This document shows, in pieces, positions 47,505 through 56,264 of a stretch of 64,000 bases of DNA. The notes beneath the pieces are model-generated. The model was not told where the DNA came from. It ran no database searches and was given only the letters and a program-made list of their open reading frames with translations. A program made the position numbers and the translations under genes. Source of the DNA: Pelagomonas calceolata (lineage: Eukaryota > Sar > Pelagophyceae > Pelagomonadales > Pelagomonadaceae); contig CAKKNE010000004.1 in assembly GCA_918797485.1 (NCBI GenBank), forward strand, positions 372,001-436,000. The letters are read 5' to 3'. Positions within the stretch are counted from its first letter, which is position 1. The number at the start of each line of letters is the position of its first letter.

Positions 47505-48058
47505 CGCCGACACAGGCGCGGGTGTTGATTTTTTTTTTAATCACCTGTCTGATCTCTCATGGCGAGGACAGACACGAGTTTCCGCTCGAGCTGTAGCAAT
47601 AATTAATCGCCCGACGTATCCCACACCCACTGACCTAGGTAAAATAGGCTTGGCTCCTGGGAATCGCTGGGGCGCAAACAAAGCCCGCGCGCGAAGGAGC
47701 GTACAGTGAAGTGAGTATCGCCGCGTATAATCAGGCGAGCAAGCAAATACCACGGTCCTTCCGCGCAAAAAAGAGAGAAACTGAAAAAAGCAGCCAAAAC
47801 TATTTAGAGCCGCACGGCGCGCGCCATCCGCGTTTTGCGGCCTCAGGACTCGCGACGTGGCGGCGTGGTACGCCTCGCCGGGCGAGCTGCGCATTGACAA
47901 GACGCTCGGGCGGTTTCCGGGGACCGTCGGCAGTTTCATAAAAAACAAGGCCCCCTTCGGAGAACGGGCGGGCGGCGGGGCGTGTGTCGAGAGTTTGCTT
48001 CCCCGCGCAGGCAACAGACGAGAGCCTCGAGATCATCGGCGAGCGAAGACAAAAAACG
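47505..48058. other. Intergenic region before the secreted protein
   Basis: About 550 bp. Contains a T9-type run at ~47530 and an A/T-richer stretch around 47770-47810 (AAACTATTTAGAGC). No gene recognised. Confidence 0.35.
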
Positions 48059-48546
48059 ATGTACCGCTCGCTCGTCCTCGCGGCGCTCGTGCCGCTCGCG
48101 CTCGGCGACGACTCCACGCCACCGGGCACACCGCAGACGGAGTACTCCTACGACTACACCGACGCGCCGACGACGGCGCCGACGACGCAGACGATGACAC
48201 CCACGGCGTCGAACGCCCCGACGCGCGCGGAGACCTACGCCCCGACGCGCATGACCGAAGCGCCGTCGTACGCGCCGACGACGGACACGTACGCGCCGTC
48301 GGTCGCGCCGACGGGCACCGCGGCCCCGACGCCCTGGAACTGCACACTACATGAAGTACAGGGCTGCGCCGCCCAGGTGCCTGGCGCTTTCTTTCAGCGT
48401 GCCCGGGCAGTGCGAGCTGCTACCCCCCGGAAAAGTTCCTCGCGGAGCGGGTAGCTTCGCCAGGCCTGGACAACACGGCGGACTGGAACGACATCGACCA
48501 GCAGGTCGGAACCTTGGCGGACCAGATCGTCGCGAAAATCTGCTGA
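48059..48546 (+). CDS. Secreted Thr/Pro-rich protein (splice junction unresolved)
   Basis: ATG 48059 opens a signal peptide (YRSLVLAALVPLALG) and then Thr/Pro/Ala-rich repeats (APTTAPTTQTMTPTASNAPT, RAETYAPTRMTEAPSYAPTT) that look mucin-like and O-glycosylatable. After WNCTLHEVQGCAAQ the frame must change to give CYPPEKFLAERVAS, DNTADWNDIDQQVGTLADQI and stop at 48544-48546. The length difference requires an intron of 3n+2. One GC-AG option is 48341..48375, with other possibilities. Cell-surface function is inferred. Domain family unknown. Confidence 0.5.
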
Positions 48547-48625
48547 GCGGCGACGACGATGGCGGGGCGGCGCCCGGGGCGACGGCGGGGCGGCGCCCGG
48601 GGACCCCCGCACTACTAAGCATCTA

Positions 48626-50223
48626 CTACATAGAACAGCGCTCCGCGAAGCGCACGCGCGCCGCGACGCCTGATGAGTCCTCGTCGCGGAGTCGGCGCAG
48701 CTCGTCCGCGAGCGCCCGCCGCGTCGCGTTCCTCTCTTCGCGTCGTCGGTTCGCGAGCACGTGTACCCCGAAGCGAACGAGCGGGATCGCTAGGATCGCG
48801 AGCGAGTAGTAGTAGAAGAAGGCCGCCGCGCGCGCGAGCGCGCCGTCGACGGCCCCGCGGAGGACCCACAACGCGAGCACGTTGCCTCCCACCAGCCCCG
48901 CGCAGCAGAGCGTCCTTTCAAAGGAGAGCCCCGCGAAGGGCACGGGCGCCTCGCACAACGCGTCGTCGCCGTCGGCGGGGGCGCCTCCAACCAGCTCGGG
49001 AAATTCGAACACGACGCCGCCCCCCTCCTCGCAGCGCCGGGGCCGGCCCCGGAAGTGGACCACGGCCACTGCCGCCGCGGCCTCGCTGCCGCGCAGCTTC
49101 ATGGGCGGCGCGGGCAGGTGCGGCGCGAGGTCCTCGGGGGCTATGACGCCGCCGCGGCTCGCGATGACTCCGCCGACGGCTCGCCAGTGGTCCGCGGTCC
49201 GCGCGCCGGGACCGCCGAAGAGGAAGGCGTGCAGCGCCGACAGCGCGTCGTCGCTTGGGTTCGGCGGACTCGCGCCCCCCTCGTCGTCGAGGAGCGCCTC
49301 GCGGTCCTCCTCGTCGACGGCCGTCGCGACGGGCAGATCCTCTGTCAGCGGCGCCTCCTCGGCCGGCACGGCGACGACGACGCCGTCGCGGACGACGGCG
49401 CGCGTCCGCGCGACGTTCCGCCGACGCCGCGCGTGGCGCAGCGCCGAGCCGAGGCCGTAGCCGTAGCCGTAGCCGGGATAGCCGTAGCCGTAGCCGTAGC
49501 CCCCGAACGGCCCGTAGTAGTACGGGTAAAAACCGAAGGGCACCGGCCGGAAGAACGGGTTCGTCCCGCCGCAGCACCTGTGTGGAAATCAAATTTCGGG
49601 CGCTTCACGCCATCGACGCGACGTAGTCCCCGTGACCGTAAAACCCAACTCACCGTTTGATTTCCACACAGCGCAACACCAGTACAGCGACGTAAACAAG
49701 TTCCACGTCCTCACGAGTTCGTGGAGCTCCCGGATGCCTCCTCGTATGTTCGGGCCCCGCGACCGCGACCGGCCGTCGCCGCGCAGGGCGGCCACGGCCG
49801 CGGCCACGACGAATAACACCTGTGCATAAATCAAAGTCTCGCGGCGCGTCCTTACGCCATCGACGCGCACCCGACTCACTGGTTGATTTGCGCACAGAAT
49901 AACACCACGACAACCGCCACGAAGAGCGTCGCGAGGAGCACGAACGCGCCGACGGCGTACTGCGCCGCGGTCGCGGCCGCTGTTAGAATGTGCTGCAGCC
50001 GCGCGTTCGCGCGCCGGGCGCCGAGCTTGCTCTTGACGTTGGACGGAAAGATGTAGACCACGATCTCGCCGCGGAACTCATACGAGCCGCCGCACGCCGC
50101 CAGCAGCTGCGCCAGCGCCTCCTCGCTGTCCTCGACGGTCGCGCCCGTTTTTAACGAGACGTCCAATGCGGTCGCGCGGTAGCGCTGGCGCTCGAGGACG
50201 GCCAGGAGCTGCTTGTCGTCCAT
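48626..50223 (-). CDS. Multi-pass membrane protein with Tyr/Gly-rich repeat, three exons
   Basis: Exons 49906..50223, 49680..49819 and 48626..49577 give 469 aa. Residues ~1-60 look soluble and helical (LAVLERQRYRATALDVSLKT, SEEALAQLLAACGGSYEFRG). A transmembrane segment straddles the first intron (AAQYAVGAFVLLATLFVAVV, VLFVVAAAVAAL). Then comes GGIRELHELVRTWNLFTSLY, a Tyr/Gly repeat (YYYGPFGGYGYGYGYPGYGY), an Ala/Asp/Glu-rich region, and two C-terminal membrane segments (CCAGLVGGNVLALWVLRG, FFYYYSLAILAIPLVRFGVH). No family recognised. Both introns are clean introners and their removal gives a coherent protein. Confidence 0.75.
49578..49679 (-). mobile_element. Introner-type intron, 102 bp, membrane-protein intron 2
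   Basis: Target octamers GTGTTGCG and GTGCTGCG (7/8). Terminal repeats CTGTGTGGAAATCAA are perfect and continue 2 nt. Core CGCGTCGATGGCGTGAAGC. Phase 2. Confidence 0.93.
49820..49905 (-). mobile_element. Introner-type intron, 86 bp, membrane-protein intron 1
   Basis: Target octamers are both GTGTTATT (8/8). Terminal repeats CTGTGCGCAAATCAA and CTGTGCATAAATCAA (13/15). Next to the left repeat is CCAGTGAGTCG, shared with 54158. Core GCGTCGATGGCGTAAGGACG. Phase 0. Confidence 0.93.
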
Positions 50224-50581
50224 GATTCTTTTGGTCGCACGCCGTCGACGACGTATGCGTGCTCACGCACCGTGGATTGCGACGACAGCGTGCTGCTCAC
50301 ACTATGGATTGATTTGAGTGTGAGCTGCAGTGGCACGCAAGCTGACGAACGCGTCGATGCAAGCAATGCGCGATGCAATAATAAGTCAAAACCGATGCCC
50401 CTGCCGGATTCCGCGCAATACCAAGCGTCTAGGCTAAGCTTGGGCTCACTGCCCAGCCAGCTCCAAGGGCCACAGCGCGGGTTTCGATGGAGGAGATAGA
50501 ACGAACACTTAGATTAAAAGGGGAGAGGAGACCCGCTGCTCCCCGAAACGCGCGGCGGGCGCCGCAGAACGCCCGCCTCTG
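50224..50581. other. Intergenic region, nothing firm
   Basis: 358 bp between the membrane-protein start and the SF3B5 stop. GCACGCCGTCGACGACG at ~50236 resembles an introner core fragment. No gene seen. Confidence 0.35.
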
Positions 50582-50830
50582 TCACTCGGGCGGCGGCCCG
50601 CACGGCTGGAGCATCTTCTCGAGCAGCTCGTAGCGCACGCGGCCGACGGACTCGCCCTGGGCCACCGAGAAGTAGAGCAGCCGGTCCGCATGTCCTACAT
50701 GGGACGCGATGGAGTCGCGGTGGACGTTCGACGCCCACTCATATTTGCTCATGTCGACGTGGCCGGTGCCGACGTATTTTTGTTGAATGTGCTCCCAGGA
50801 CCGGTTGATGTTCATGCGGTCGGCGGCCAT
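50582..50830 (-). CDS. SF3B5: Splicing factor SF3B subunit 5 (SF3b10)
   Basis: 82 aa, about the usual length. Diagnostic segments: LEHIQ-like WEHIQQKYVGTGHVDMSKYE W, HRDSIASHVGHADRLLYFSV, ARVRF-like GRVRYELLEKMLQPCGPPP. SF3B5 is a core component of the U2 snRNP SF3b complex, which recognises the branch point. Its presence fits the intron-rich gene set here. Single exon. An 18-bp tandem repeat sits directly upstream of the ATG. Confidence 0.95.
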   Translation of the reverse strand: MAADRMNINRSWEHIQQKYVGTGHVDMSKYEWASNVHRDSIASHVGHADRLLYFSVAQGESVGRVRYELLEKMLQPCGPPPE

Positions 50831-50833
50831 CTT

Positions 50834-50887
50834 GGCTGTTCTCGCGCCGGCGGCTGTTTTCGCGCCGGCGGCTGTTTTCGCGCCGGC
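50834..50887. repeat. 18-bp tandem repeat, three units
   Basis: GGCTGTTTTCGCGCCGGC repeated three times (first unit has C for T at one position). It starts 4 bp upstream of the SF3B5 ATG, so probably in its 5' UTR or core promoter. Confidence 0.85.
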
Positions 50888-51318
50888 GCGGCGGTTTTTG
50901 GCCGCAGGCCGCTTTTACTCTATAAACTCGGCCGCGGGGGCGCGGGGCGCGCTGTTCTCGGCTGTGGTCCCTAAGCGGCTGTCTGGGCGAGCGATGAAAG
51001 CCGTGGGAGGTGAATCCGCTAGCCCGCGGCGTCGCCTGCGGAGCCGCAAAGTGGCGAGTTATCGAACCGAGGCTAGCGGCTTGTAAGACACTAGCAAACA
51101 CTCCAAAAACTTGTTGCAGCCTTTGTGCAGGCCGCAGCCTGCAAATAAATTTGCGTTCGAGGCGCTTCGGTTTCGAGACGGTCCGTGCGAAGCACCTGAC
51201 ACCACTAAGCTCGGGATAGGGCTGCCCAGCAGCAGCATTGATGGTCAGCGGTGCATGACGGCTGCCCACGCGTGACTCATCGCTATCTGCCGAGGCACAA
51301 GGAACCTCAGAGCAACAA
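50888..51318. promoter_or_regulatory. Divergent promoter region, SF3B5 / antiporter
   Basis: 431 bp. Holds the CTAG palindrome at 51072-51095. Otherwise no feature I can support. Confidence 0.35.
51072..51095. promoter_or_regulatory. CTAG palindrome
   Basis: GCTAGCGGCTTGT then AAGACACTAGC; 224 bp upstream of the antiporter and 242 bp upstream of SF3B5. Confidence 0.5.
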
Positions 51319-52509
51319 ATGACGCCCGCCGCCTACGCACTCGCAGGCTTCCTGGCAGCCTTGTACCTCGTGGGAGAACTTGCGCGGCGGTGCGGCGCGC
51401 CGGCCCTCGTCGGGGAGATAATCGTAGGCCTGGTGCTCGGTCCGTATGGTTTTGACGTCGTGCCGCAGACAAGAGCGTGCACGATCGCCGGCGAATTAGG
51501 ACTCGCATTACTGGTTTTGGAAGGAGGCTTACATGTGGACCTCAAGACGCTGAGGGAGGTGGGCGGCGTCGCGAGCCGAGTCGCCGTCGCCGGCACGGCG
51601 CTGCCCGCATTAGCGGCGTGGGGCCTCCTCGCGCTGCTGCCCGCGTTCACGGCGCGCGAGGGCCTGCTCTGCGGCGTCGCCCTGAGCTCGACGGCGATTG
51701 GGATGGCGGCCCAGCTCATGACCGATCTGGGCCTCATCGAGACGGAGCTGGGACGAGTAGTGGTCACTGCCGCGATGGTCGACGACGTGCTGTCGCTGGT
51801 ATTGTTGGCCGTCGTGCGCAAGTCCACGACGACCTTCGTGGACGTGGCGAAGCCGGTCGGAGCGTCGGCGGCCGTCGTCGTCGCCGGCGTGGGCCTCGCC
51901 GCGCTCACGCCGCGGGTCGTAGCTCGAAGGCCGGCGCCGCCGGACGTGCTCGTCGCAATGGCGCTCGCCCTGGGCGCCGGCGCCGCCTTCGCCGCGGACG
52001 CCGCCGGGTCGACGCCGTTGCTCGGCTGCTTCGCCGCGGGAGTGTGCTTCGCGAGCGTCGAGGGCGTCGCCCACCGCTTCGACGAGGTCGTGGGACCGCC
52101 GGCGGCGTGGCTCTACCGCGTCTTCTTCGCGTCGATCGGTTTTGTCGTGCCCCTGGGCCGGCTCGCGTCCGCGCCGGCGGCGCTCTACGGGCTTCTCCTG
52201 AGCCTCGTGGCCGTGCTCACGAAGGTGGGCACGGGACTGTTCTACCGTGAGGACCCCTGGAAGGTCGGCTGGGCCATGGTCGGGCGCGGCGAGCTCGGCT
52301 TCGTGATGGCCCTGGAGTCATTTCACAGGGGCCGGACGTCGAGGCTCGCGCTGAGCGTGACGGTCTGGGCGTTGCTCGTCGCGACGCTCGTCTCGCCCGT
52401 GGTCCTGCGGCGGCTCCTGGCGCGCACCCGCGGCGGCGGCGACGGCGACGACGCGGAGACCAGGCGTGCTGAGGCGGCGCCGGCGGCGAAGGCGGCGGCG
52501 CCCGAGTAA
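51319..52509 (+). CDS. KefB/CPA2-type cation:proton antiporter
   Basis: 396 aa with about 11-12 hydrophobic helices. Family features: ALVGEIIVGLVLGPYGF, LGLALLVLEGGLHVD, LSSTAIGMAAQLM, the AMVDDVLSLVLL acidic motif (DD in place of ND/DD), FFASIGFVVPLGRL, and MVGRGELGFVMA. These carriers exchange K+ or Na+ for H+ across plasma, vacuolar or plastid membranes; the sequence alone does not choose. There is no regulatory TrkA_N domain; the C-terminus is short and charged. Single exon. Confidence 0.9.
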   Translation: MTPAAYALAGFLAALYLVGELARRCGAPALVGEIIVGLVLGPYGFDVVPQTRACTIAGELGLALLVLEGGLHVDLKTLREVGGVASRVAVAGTALPALAAWGLLALLPAFTAREGLLCGVALSSTAIGMAAQLMTDLGLIETELGRVVVTAAMVDDVLSLVLLAVVRKSTTTFVDVAKPVGASAAVVVAGVGLAALTPRVVARRPAPPDVLVAMALALGAGAAFAADAAGSTPLLGCFAAGVCFASVEGVAHRFDEVVGPPAAWLYRVFFASIGFVVPLGRLASAPAALYGLLLSLVAVLTKVGTGLFYREDPWKVGWAMVGRGELGFVMALESFHRGRTSRLALSVTVWALLVATLVSPVVLRRLLARTRGGGDGDDAETRRAEAAPAAKAAAPE

Positions 52510-53099
52510 TGTGGTGTGAGTTGTAGAGTTTTTTGGCACGGGACCCACGCGCGGGGGAATGACGTGCGGCAGAGGAGCCCCTTCAGCTTGGACGGTTTGT
52601 CGATGTTACGGTGCTAGGACTAGTGGGCGGAGCCCCGGGGGGGGAGACACCGCGCGTCGCCGATTCATCGGCGGCGGGCGCGGGCCGCTTCTTTCATAAC
52701 AGCGTACCTCCTTCTAAGCAGGACGTCCTGGAGGATCTGAGGCTGAGGCTAGTTACGTCGCAGGGCTCCCCGTACCCCTCCCGGGATCTCTGCTAGTGTC
52801 TTAGCAGGACGCTAGCTCGACTATTTTTGTCGACACTTTGCCTTGCAGCCTGTGCCAGAGCTCATATCTGACCGAGGCACGCGCACGCTGCTGAACCACA
52901 ACTAATTCCTTCGCAGTTCTCACTGCTGCCGCTTGCGTGAGGCAGAGTGCAGCGAGCGACCCAAGGCTGCAGGGTGCAGTGCAGTGCGAGAGGCGCTCTC
53001 ACAAAGCGCCGTCGCCGCTGAAGAGCCGCAAGGGACCCAGCTGCCGCGCACTGCAAGGATCTCTCACAAGCGCGACGCCGCCGAGGCGTACACAGAGCC
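52510..53099. promoter_or_regulatory. Intergenic region upstream of NOL10
   Basis: 590 bp between tandem genes. Contains the CTAG palindrome at 52792-52816. No coding frame with a domain. Confidence 0.35.
52792..52816. promoter_or_regulatory. CTAG palindrome
   Basis: GCTAGTGTCTTAGC then AGGACGCTAGC; 284 bp upstream of NOL10. Confidence 0.5.
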
Positions 53100-54816
53100 A
53101 TGGTCACGCGCGTCGGCGCCCAGACGGCCATTTACTGCTTGAGCGACGGCGCTAGACTCCCAGCCTGGGCCGAGCAGTCCGACCAGGCGCGACGGAAGGC
53201 CCTGAAGCGAGACGAAAAACTCGGTAGAAGGGTCGAACTCCTCCAAGGTTTAGAATTTGAGGGCGGCGCTTCTAGAAGAATCAAATTCAGCGATGATGGA
53301 CGGATGCTCGTGTGCACGGGAGAGTACCCGCCAGCTTGTAAAGTGTTTGAGTTGTCGCAGCTCGGCCAGAAGTACGAGCGGAGGTTAGGGTGTGCTGCTG
53401 TTGATGTCTGGCCCCTGTCGCCCGATTTGGGCAAGATGGTCTTCCTCTTATCTGATCGCACTCTGGACTTCCACGCGCCCTATGGTACTCATTATAAAGT
53501 GAGAGTGCCCTCGGCTGGAAGAAGACTACTGTACGACGGCGCGAAATGTACGCTACACGTCGCGTCCGGACAGAGATCAGTAGCGCATCGTTTGGACCTA
53601 GACTCAGGCACTTTCTTATCCGATTTGGAGGTAGGCGCTCCCTCGTCGTGCTGCGACCTCGGGAGGGGCGTGCCACTCACGGCCTTCGGCTGCGAAGATG
53701 GGATCGTGCGCTTCTTCGACGCTCGAACCAGTTCTATACAACCCGTGGCTTTACTAGACGTCGGCAACGACGTCACGGCTCTGGCATTCGATGGCGACGG
53801 GTTGAGAATAGCCTGCGGCACGGCCGATGCGGAGGTGAAGTTGTACGATCTGAGAAGTAAACGGCCTACTCTCACAAAAGCGCATCAAAATCTCCTACCG
53901 ATCGTCGACCTGAAGTGGCACTCGTCCTCGCGAGAGACGGCCTCGTCATTAATACTGTCGTCGGACGCTCGCGTCCTCAAAGCCTGGGATTCTCGAGATG
54001 GCAAGGTCTTCACGAACGTGGAGCCCTCTAGTCCCTTGAATCACGTCGCCGTGGCGCCTTCATCGGATGAGCGAGACTCGGGACTCATCCTGATGGCGGG
54101 CGAACAAGCGAGGGTCATGGCCTACTACGTCCCGGCTTTAGGGCGGGCGCCGCGGTGGTGCGCGTCCGTGTGGAAATCAACCAGTGAGTCGTGCTGCTCA
54201 GTCGAGCGGTGAGACTCCGGCACCGCCACGCTATCGAGCAGAGTCGCGTCGATGGCGTGGAGGTCGACAAACGCGCCGTGAACTTTGATGTCCACGCAGG
54301 TGCGCCTTCCTCGACTCGCTCACCGAAGAACTGGAGGAGAAGGGCCAGTCCCACTTCGAGGATTACCGGTTTGTATCTAGGACGGAGCTCGACGAGCTCG
54401 GTGGCGAGGCCTTCGTGGGCACGCCGCAGTTGCGAGCGCACGCGCACGGTTTTTTTATGGATGCTCGTTTATATAAAAGATTACGCGCTGCGGCTGCCCC
54501 GTACGCCTACGACGACTACAAGAAGCAGAAGGTCGCGAAGAAGCTGGCCGAGAAGCAGGAGAGTCGTATTCGTAGAGCTGAAGTGTTACCGGCCGTCAAT
54601 GCGGAGCTCGCTCAGAGATTGCTTTCGCCACCAGAGGAGGACAAGCCGCGGAAGCGCGGCAAGAAGAAGTCGAAGCAGGGTCTCCCTACGCCGACGGAGG
54701 CGAATCCCCTGGGCGACGACCGGTTTGGGGCGATGTTCACCGACGAGCGGTTCCAGGTCGACGAGTCTACGGAGGAGTACAGATTGAGGCATCCTCCCGT
54801 CAAAAGTAAGAAGTAG
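53100..54816 (+). CDS. NOL10: NOL10/ENP2 ribosome-biogenesis WD protein, two exons
   Basis: Exons 53100..54157 and 54300..54816 give 524 aa. A WD-repeat propeller: GGASRRIKFSDDGRMLVCTG, YPPACKVFELSQL, CGTADAEVKLYDLRSKRP, LPIVDLKWH, ILSSDARVLKAWDSRDGKVF. The signature YYVPALGRAPRWC-AFLDSL TEELEE spans the intron, confirming the splice. The C-terminus is Lys-rich (KPRKRGKKKSKQG) as expected for a nucleolar protein, with DDRFGAMFTDERFQVDE typical of the NUC153-like region. It acts in 18S rRNA / small-subunit maturation. Confidence 0.93.
54158..54299 (+). mobile_element. Introner-type intron, 142 bp, NOL10
   Basis: Target octamers GTGCGCGT and GTGCGCCT (7/8). Left repeat CCGTGTGGAAATCAA then CCAGTGAGTCG; right end TTTGATGTCCACGCAG. 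Core GTCGCGTCGATGGCGTGG. Phase 2. Confidence 0.92.
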
Positions 54817-54839
54817 TATGTGTCACAAGTTAGTATCTA

Positions 54840-54900
54840 TGAATTGTCGCGTCGCGGCGATGGCGTCCTGGTGGCGACGTCGCCTCGACGGCGTGCAGGG
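54840..54900. mobile_element. Introner-core fragment between convergent genes
   Basis: GTCGCGTCGCGGCGATGGCG TCC ... GACGTCGCCTCGACGGCGTG CAG. Looks like a short introner copy in the NOL10 3' flank. Confidence 0.5.
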
Positions 54901-54906
54901 AGTCGG

Positions 54907-55971
54907 TCACCAGTGGCCCCCACCTTTCGGAGGCCTAGCTTCGTCGCCCGGGAAGTACTGCTTCAGGAAGTTCCAGCCCGCCGGCGTCTCCGAGGCGTCC
55001 TTGACCTGGTCGCTGGTCTCGTACCGAAGCCGTACCTTCGCGTCCAACGCCTGGGCCGCACATGAACGCGCGCAGTCGTCGACCAGTAATGTCGTCCCGG
55101 TGCCCATGCCGGTCGCGCTATTGTTGCGCCACGTGCCCCTAGCCATCATGCCGTCGAGCGCGTGCTCGAAGGTCTCGACTAACGCGTCGACGTCGAACGC
55201 TCGTCGAAATTCAGCAAGAGTCTCATCGAGCTGTCTTGAAGCGTGGGCGTGGACCGCTCGTTCCGTCTCGAGGAGTTTCCGCATGGCGTTCCCTTCGCAC
55301 GTCGGCGTATCTCGGTGCCTCGACCCGCCGTGGTACTTTGACAAAGGGGGCAGCACGTCGCCCAGCGGCAGGCGGTGCTTGAGCGCGAAGGCCACCAGCG
55401 ACTCGTTGTATCGTTCCAAAACGAACCAGGATTTGAACCGCTCTTGTATTTGTGAAAGCGCTTCCGTCGTATTGGTGCGAGATGACCCAGCAATCCCATA
55501 GAATTTCAATGCTATAGAAGCGCCTTGTTGACATGGTCGTTTCGGGTGCTTCGAGACCCAGGACCTCAAGCGCGCCTCGGGGCTCCGCGCCGTACCGATG
55601 ACGAAGGCCTGGTTGAAATTCGATCGGATCCAGTCACCAGCACCCCTATGAGCTACGGCCCATTTCGGCCCATGCTTCGGTGTTTTTTCGATCGCATCTT
55701 CGAAGGTCAATGGTTGATTGCCTTTCCACGCTCCCGGGACCCAGCAGGGGATAGATCTTCTCGAGGCGAGGTCCGCGAGCAGCTGCGCCGTCGTCGAGGA
55801 GCCGGTCTCGGGCACTTTCACGAGGACGAGCTGCTTCGGCAGTGGACTAGTGAGGTTGCTCGGCACGGTCACGGGCTTGCTGTGGTCGTAGACCTCGTTG
55901 CAGGCGCATTCTTTCTTCACCGCTGCTGCTGCCGTTGCGAGGAGGAGCATTGCTGCCCCCCGTGGCCGCAT
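54907..55971 (-). CDS. Galactose-3-O-sulfotransferase-like Golgi enzyme
   Basis: 354 aa with an N-terminal signal or anchor (AAMLLLATAAAAV). The 5'-phosphosulfate loop is QLVLVKVPETGSSTTAQLL and the 3'-phosphate segment is VIGTARSPEARLRSW. Other family-like segments are KWAVAHRGAG and YNESLVAFALKHRLPLGDVL. It probably transfers sulfate from PAPS to glycans in the Golgi. N-glycosylation sequons (NLT, NTT, NES, NNS) fit a luminal protein. Family assignment among carbohydrate sulfotransferases is tentative. Single exon. Confidence 0.78.
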   Translation of the reverse strand: MRPRGAAMLLLATAAAAVKKECACNEVYDHSKPVTVPSNLTSPLPKQLVLVKVPETGSSTTAQLLADLASRRSIPCWVPGAWKGNQPLTFEDAIEKTPKHGPKWAVAHRGAGDWIRSNFNQAFVIGTARSPEARLRSWVSKHPKRPCQQGASIALKFYGIAGSSRTNTTEALSQIQERFKSWFVLERYNESLVAFALKHRLPLGDVLPPLSKYHGGSRHRDTPTCEGNAMRKLLETERAVHAHASRQLDETLAEFRRAFDVDALVETFEHALDGMMARGTWRNNSATGMGTGTTLLVDDCARSCAAQALDAKVRLRYETSDQVKDASETPAGWNFLKQYFPGDEARPPKGGGHW

Positions 55972-56125
55972 GATGAGGGCAGCCCTTATCTATCAGTGTT
56001 TGTCGTTGTACGCGTTCGCGTGCGCCCGCTGGAATCAGGGCTCAATTCCGGCCATCGTTTCTGGCCGCGTGCCTGCGCAGCTTTGCCAGCATGCGACTCA
56101 CAAAAAAATTTGACTGTGAGAATTT

Positions 56126-56149
56126 GCTAGTATCTTACTGGACGCTAGC
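56126..56149. promoter_or_regulatory. CTAG palindrome
   Basis: GCTAGTATCTTAC then TGGACGCTAGC; 155 bp upstream of the sulfotransferase. Confidence 0.5.
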
Positions 56150-56264
56150 GGATTTCCTGAACCGACGCGATCACTCTCCGAACTTGTAGACTTTCGAATT
56201 TACACTTAGTGATAGATAAGTCACGTCCGGACCACCGCGGACCAAACAAACAACACACAACACG

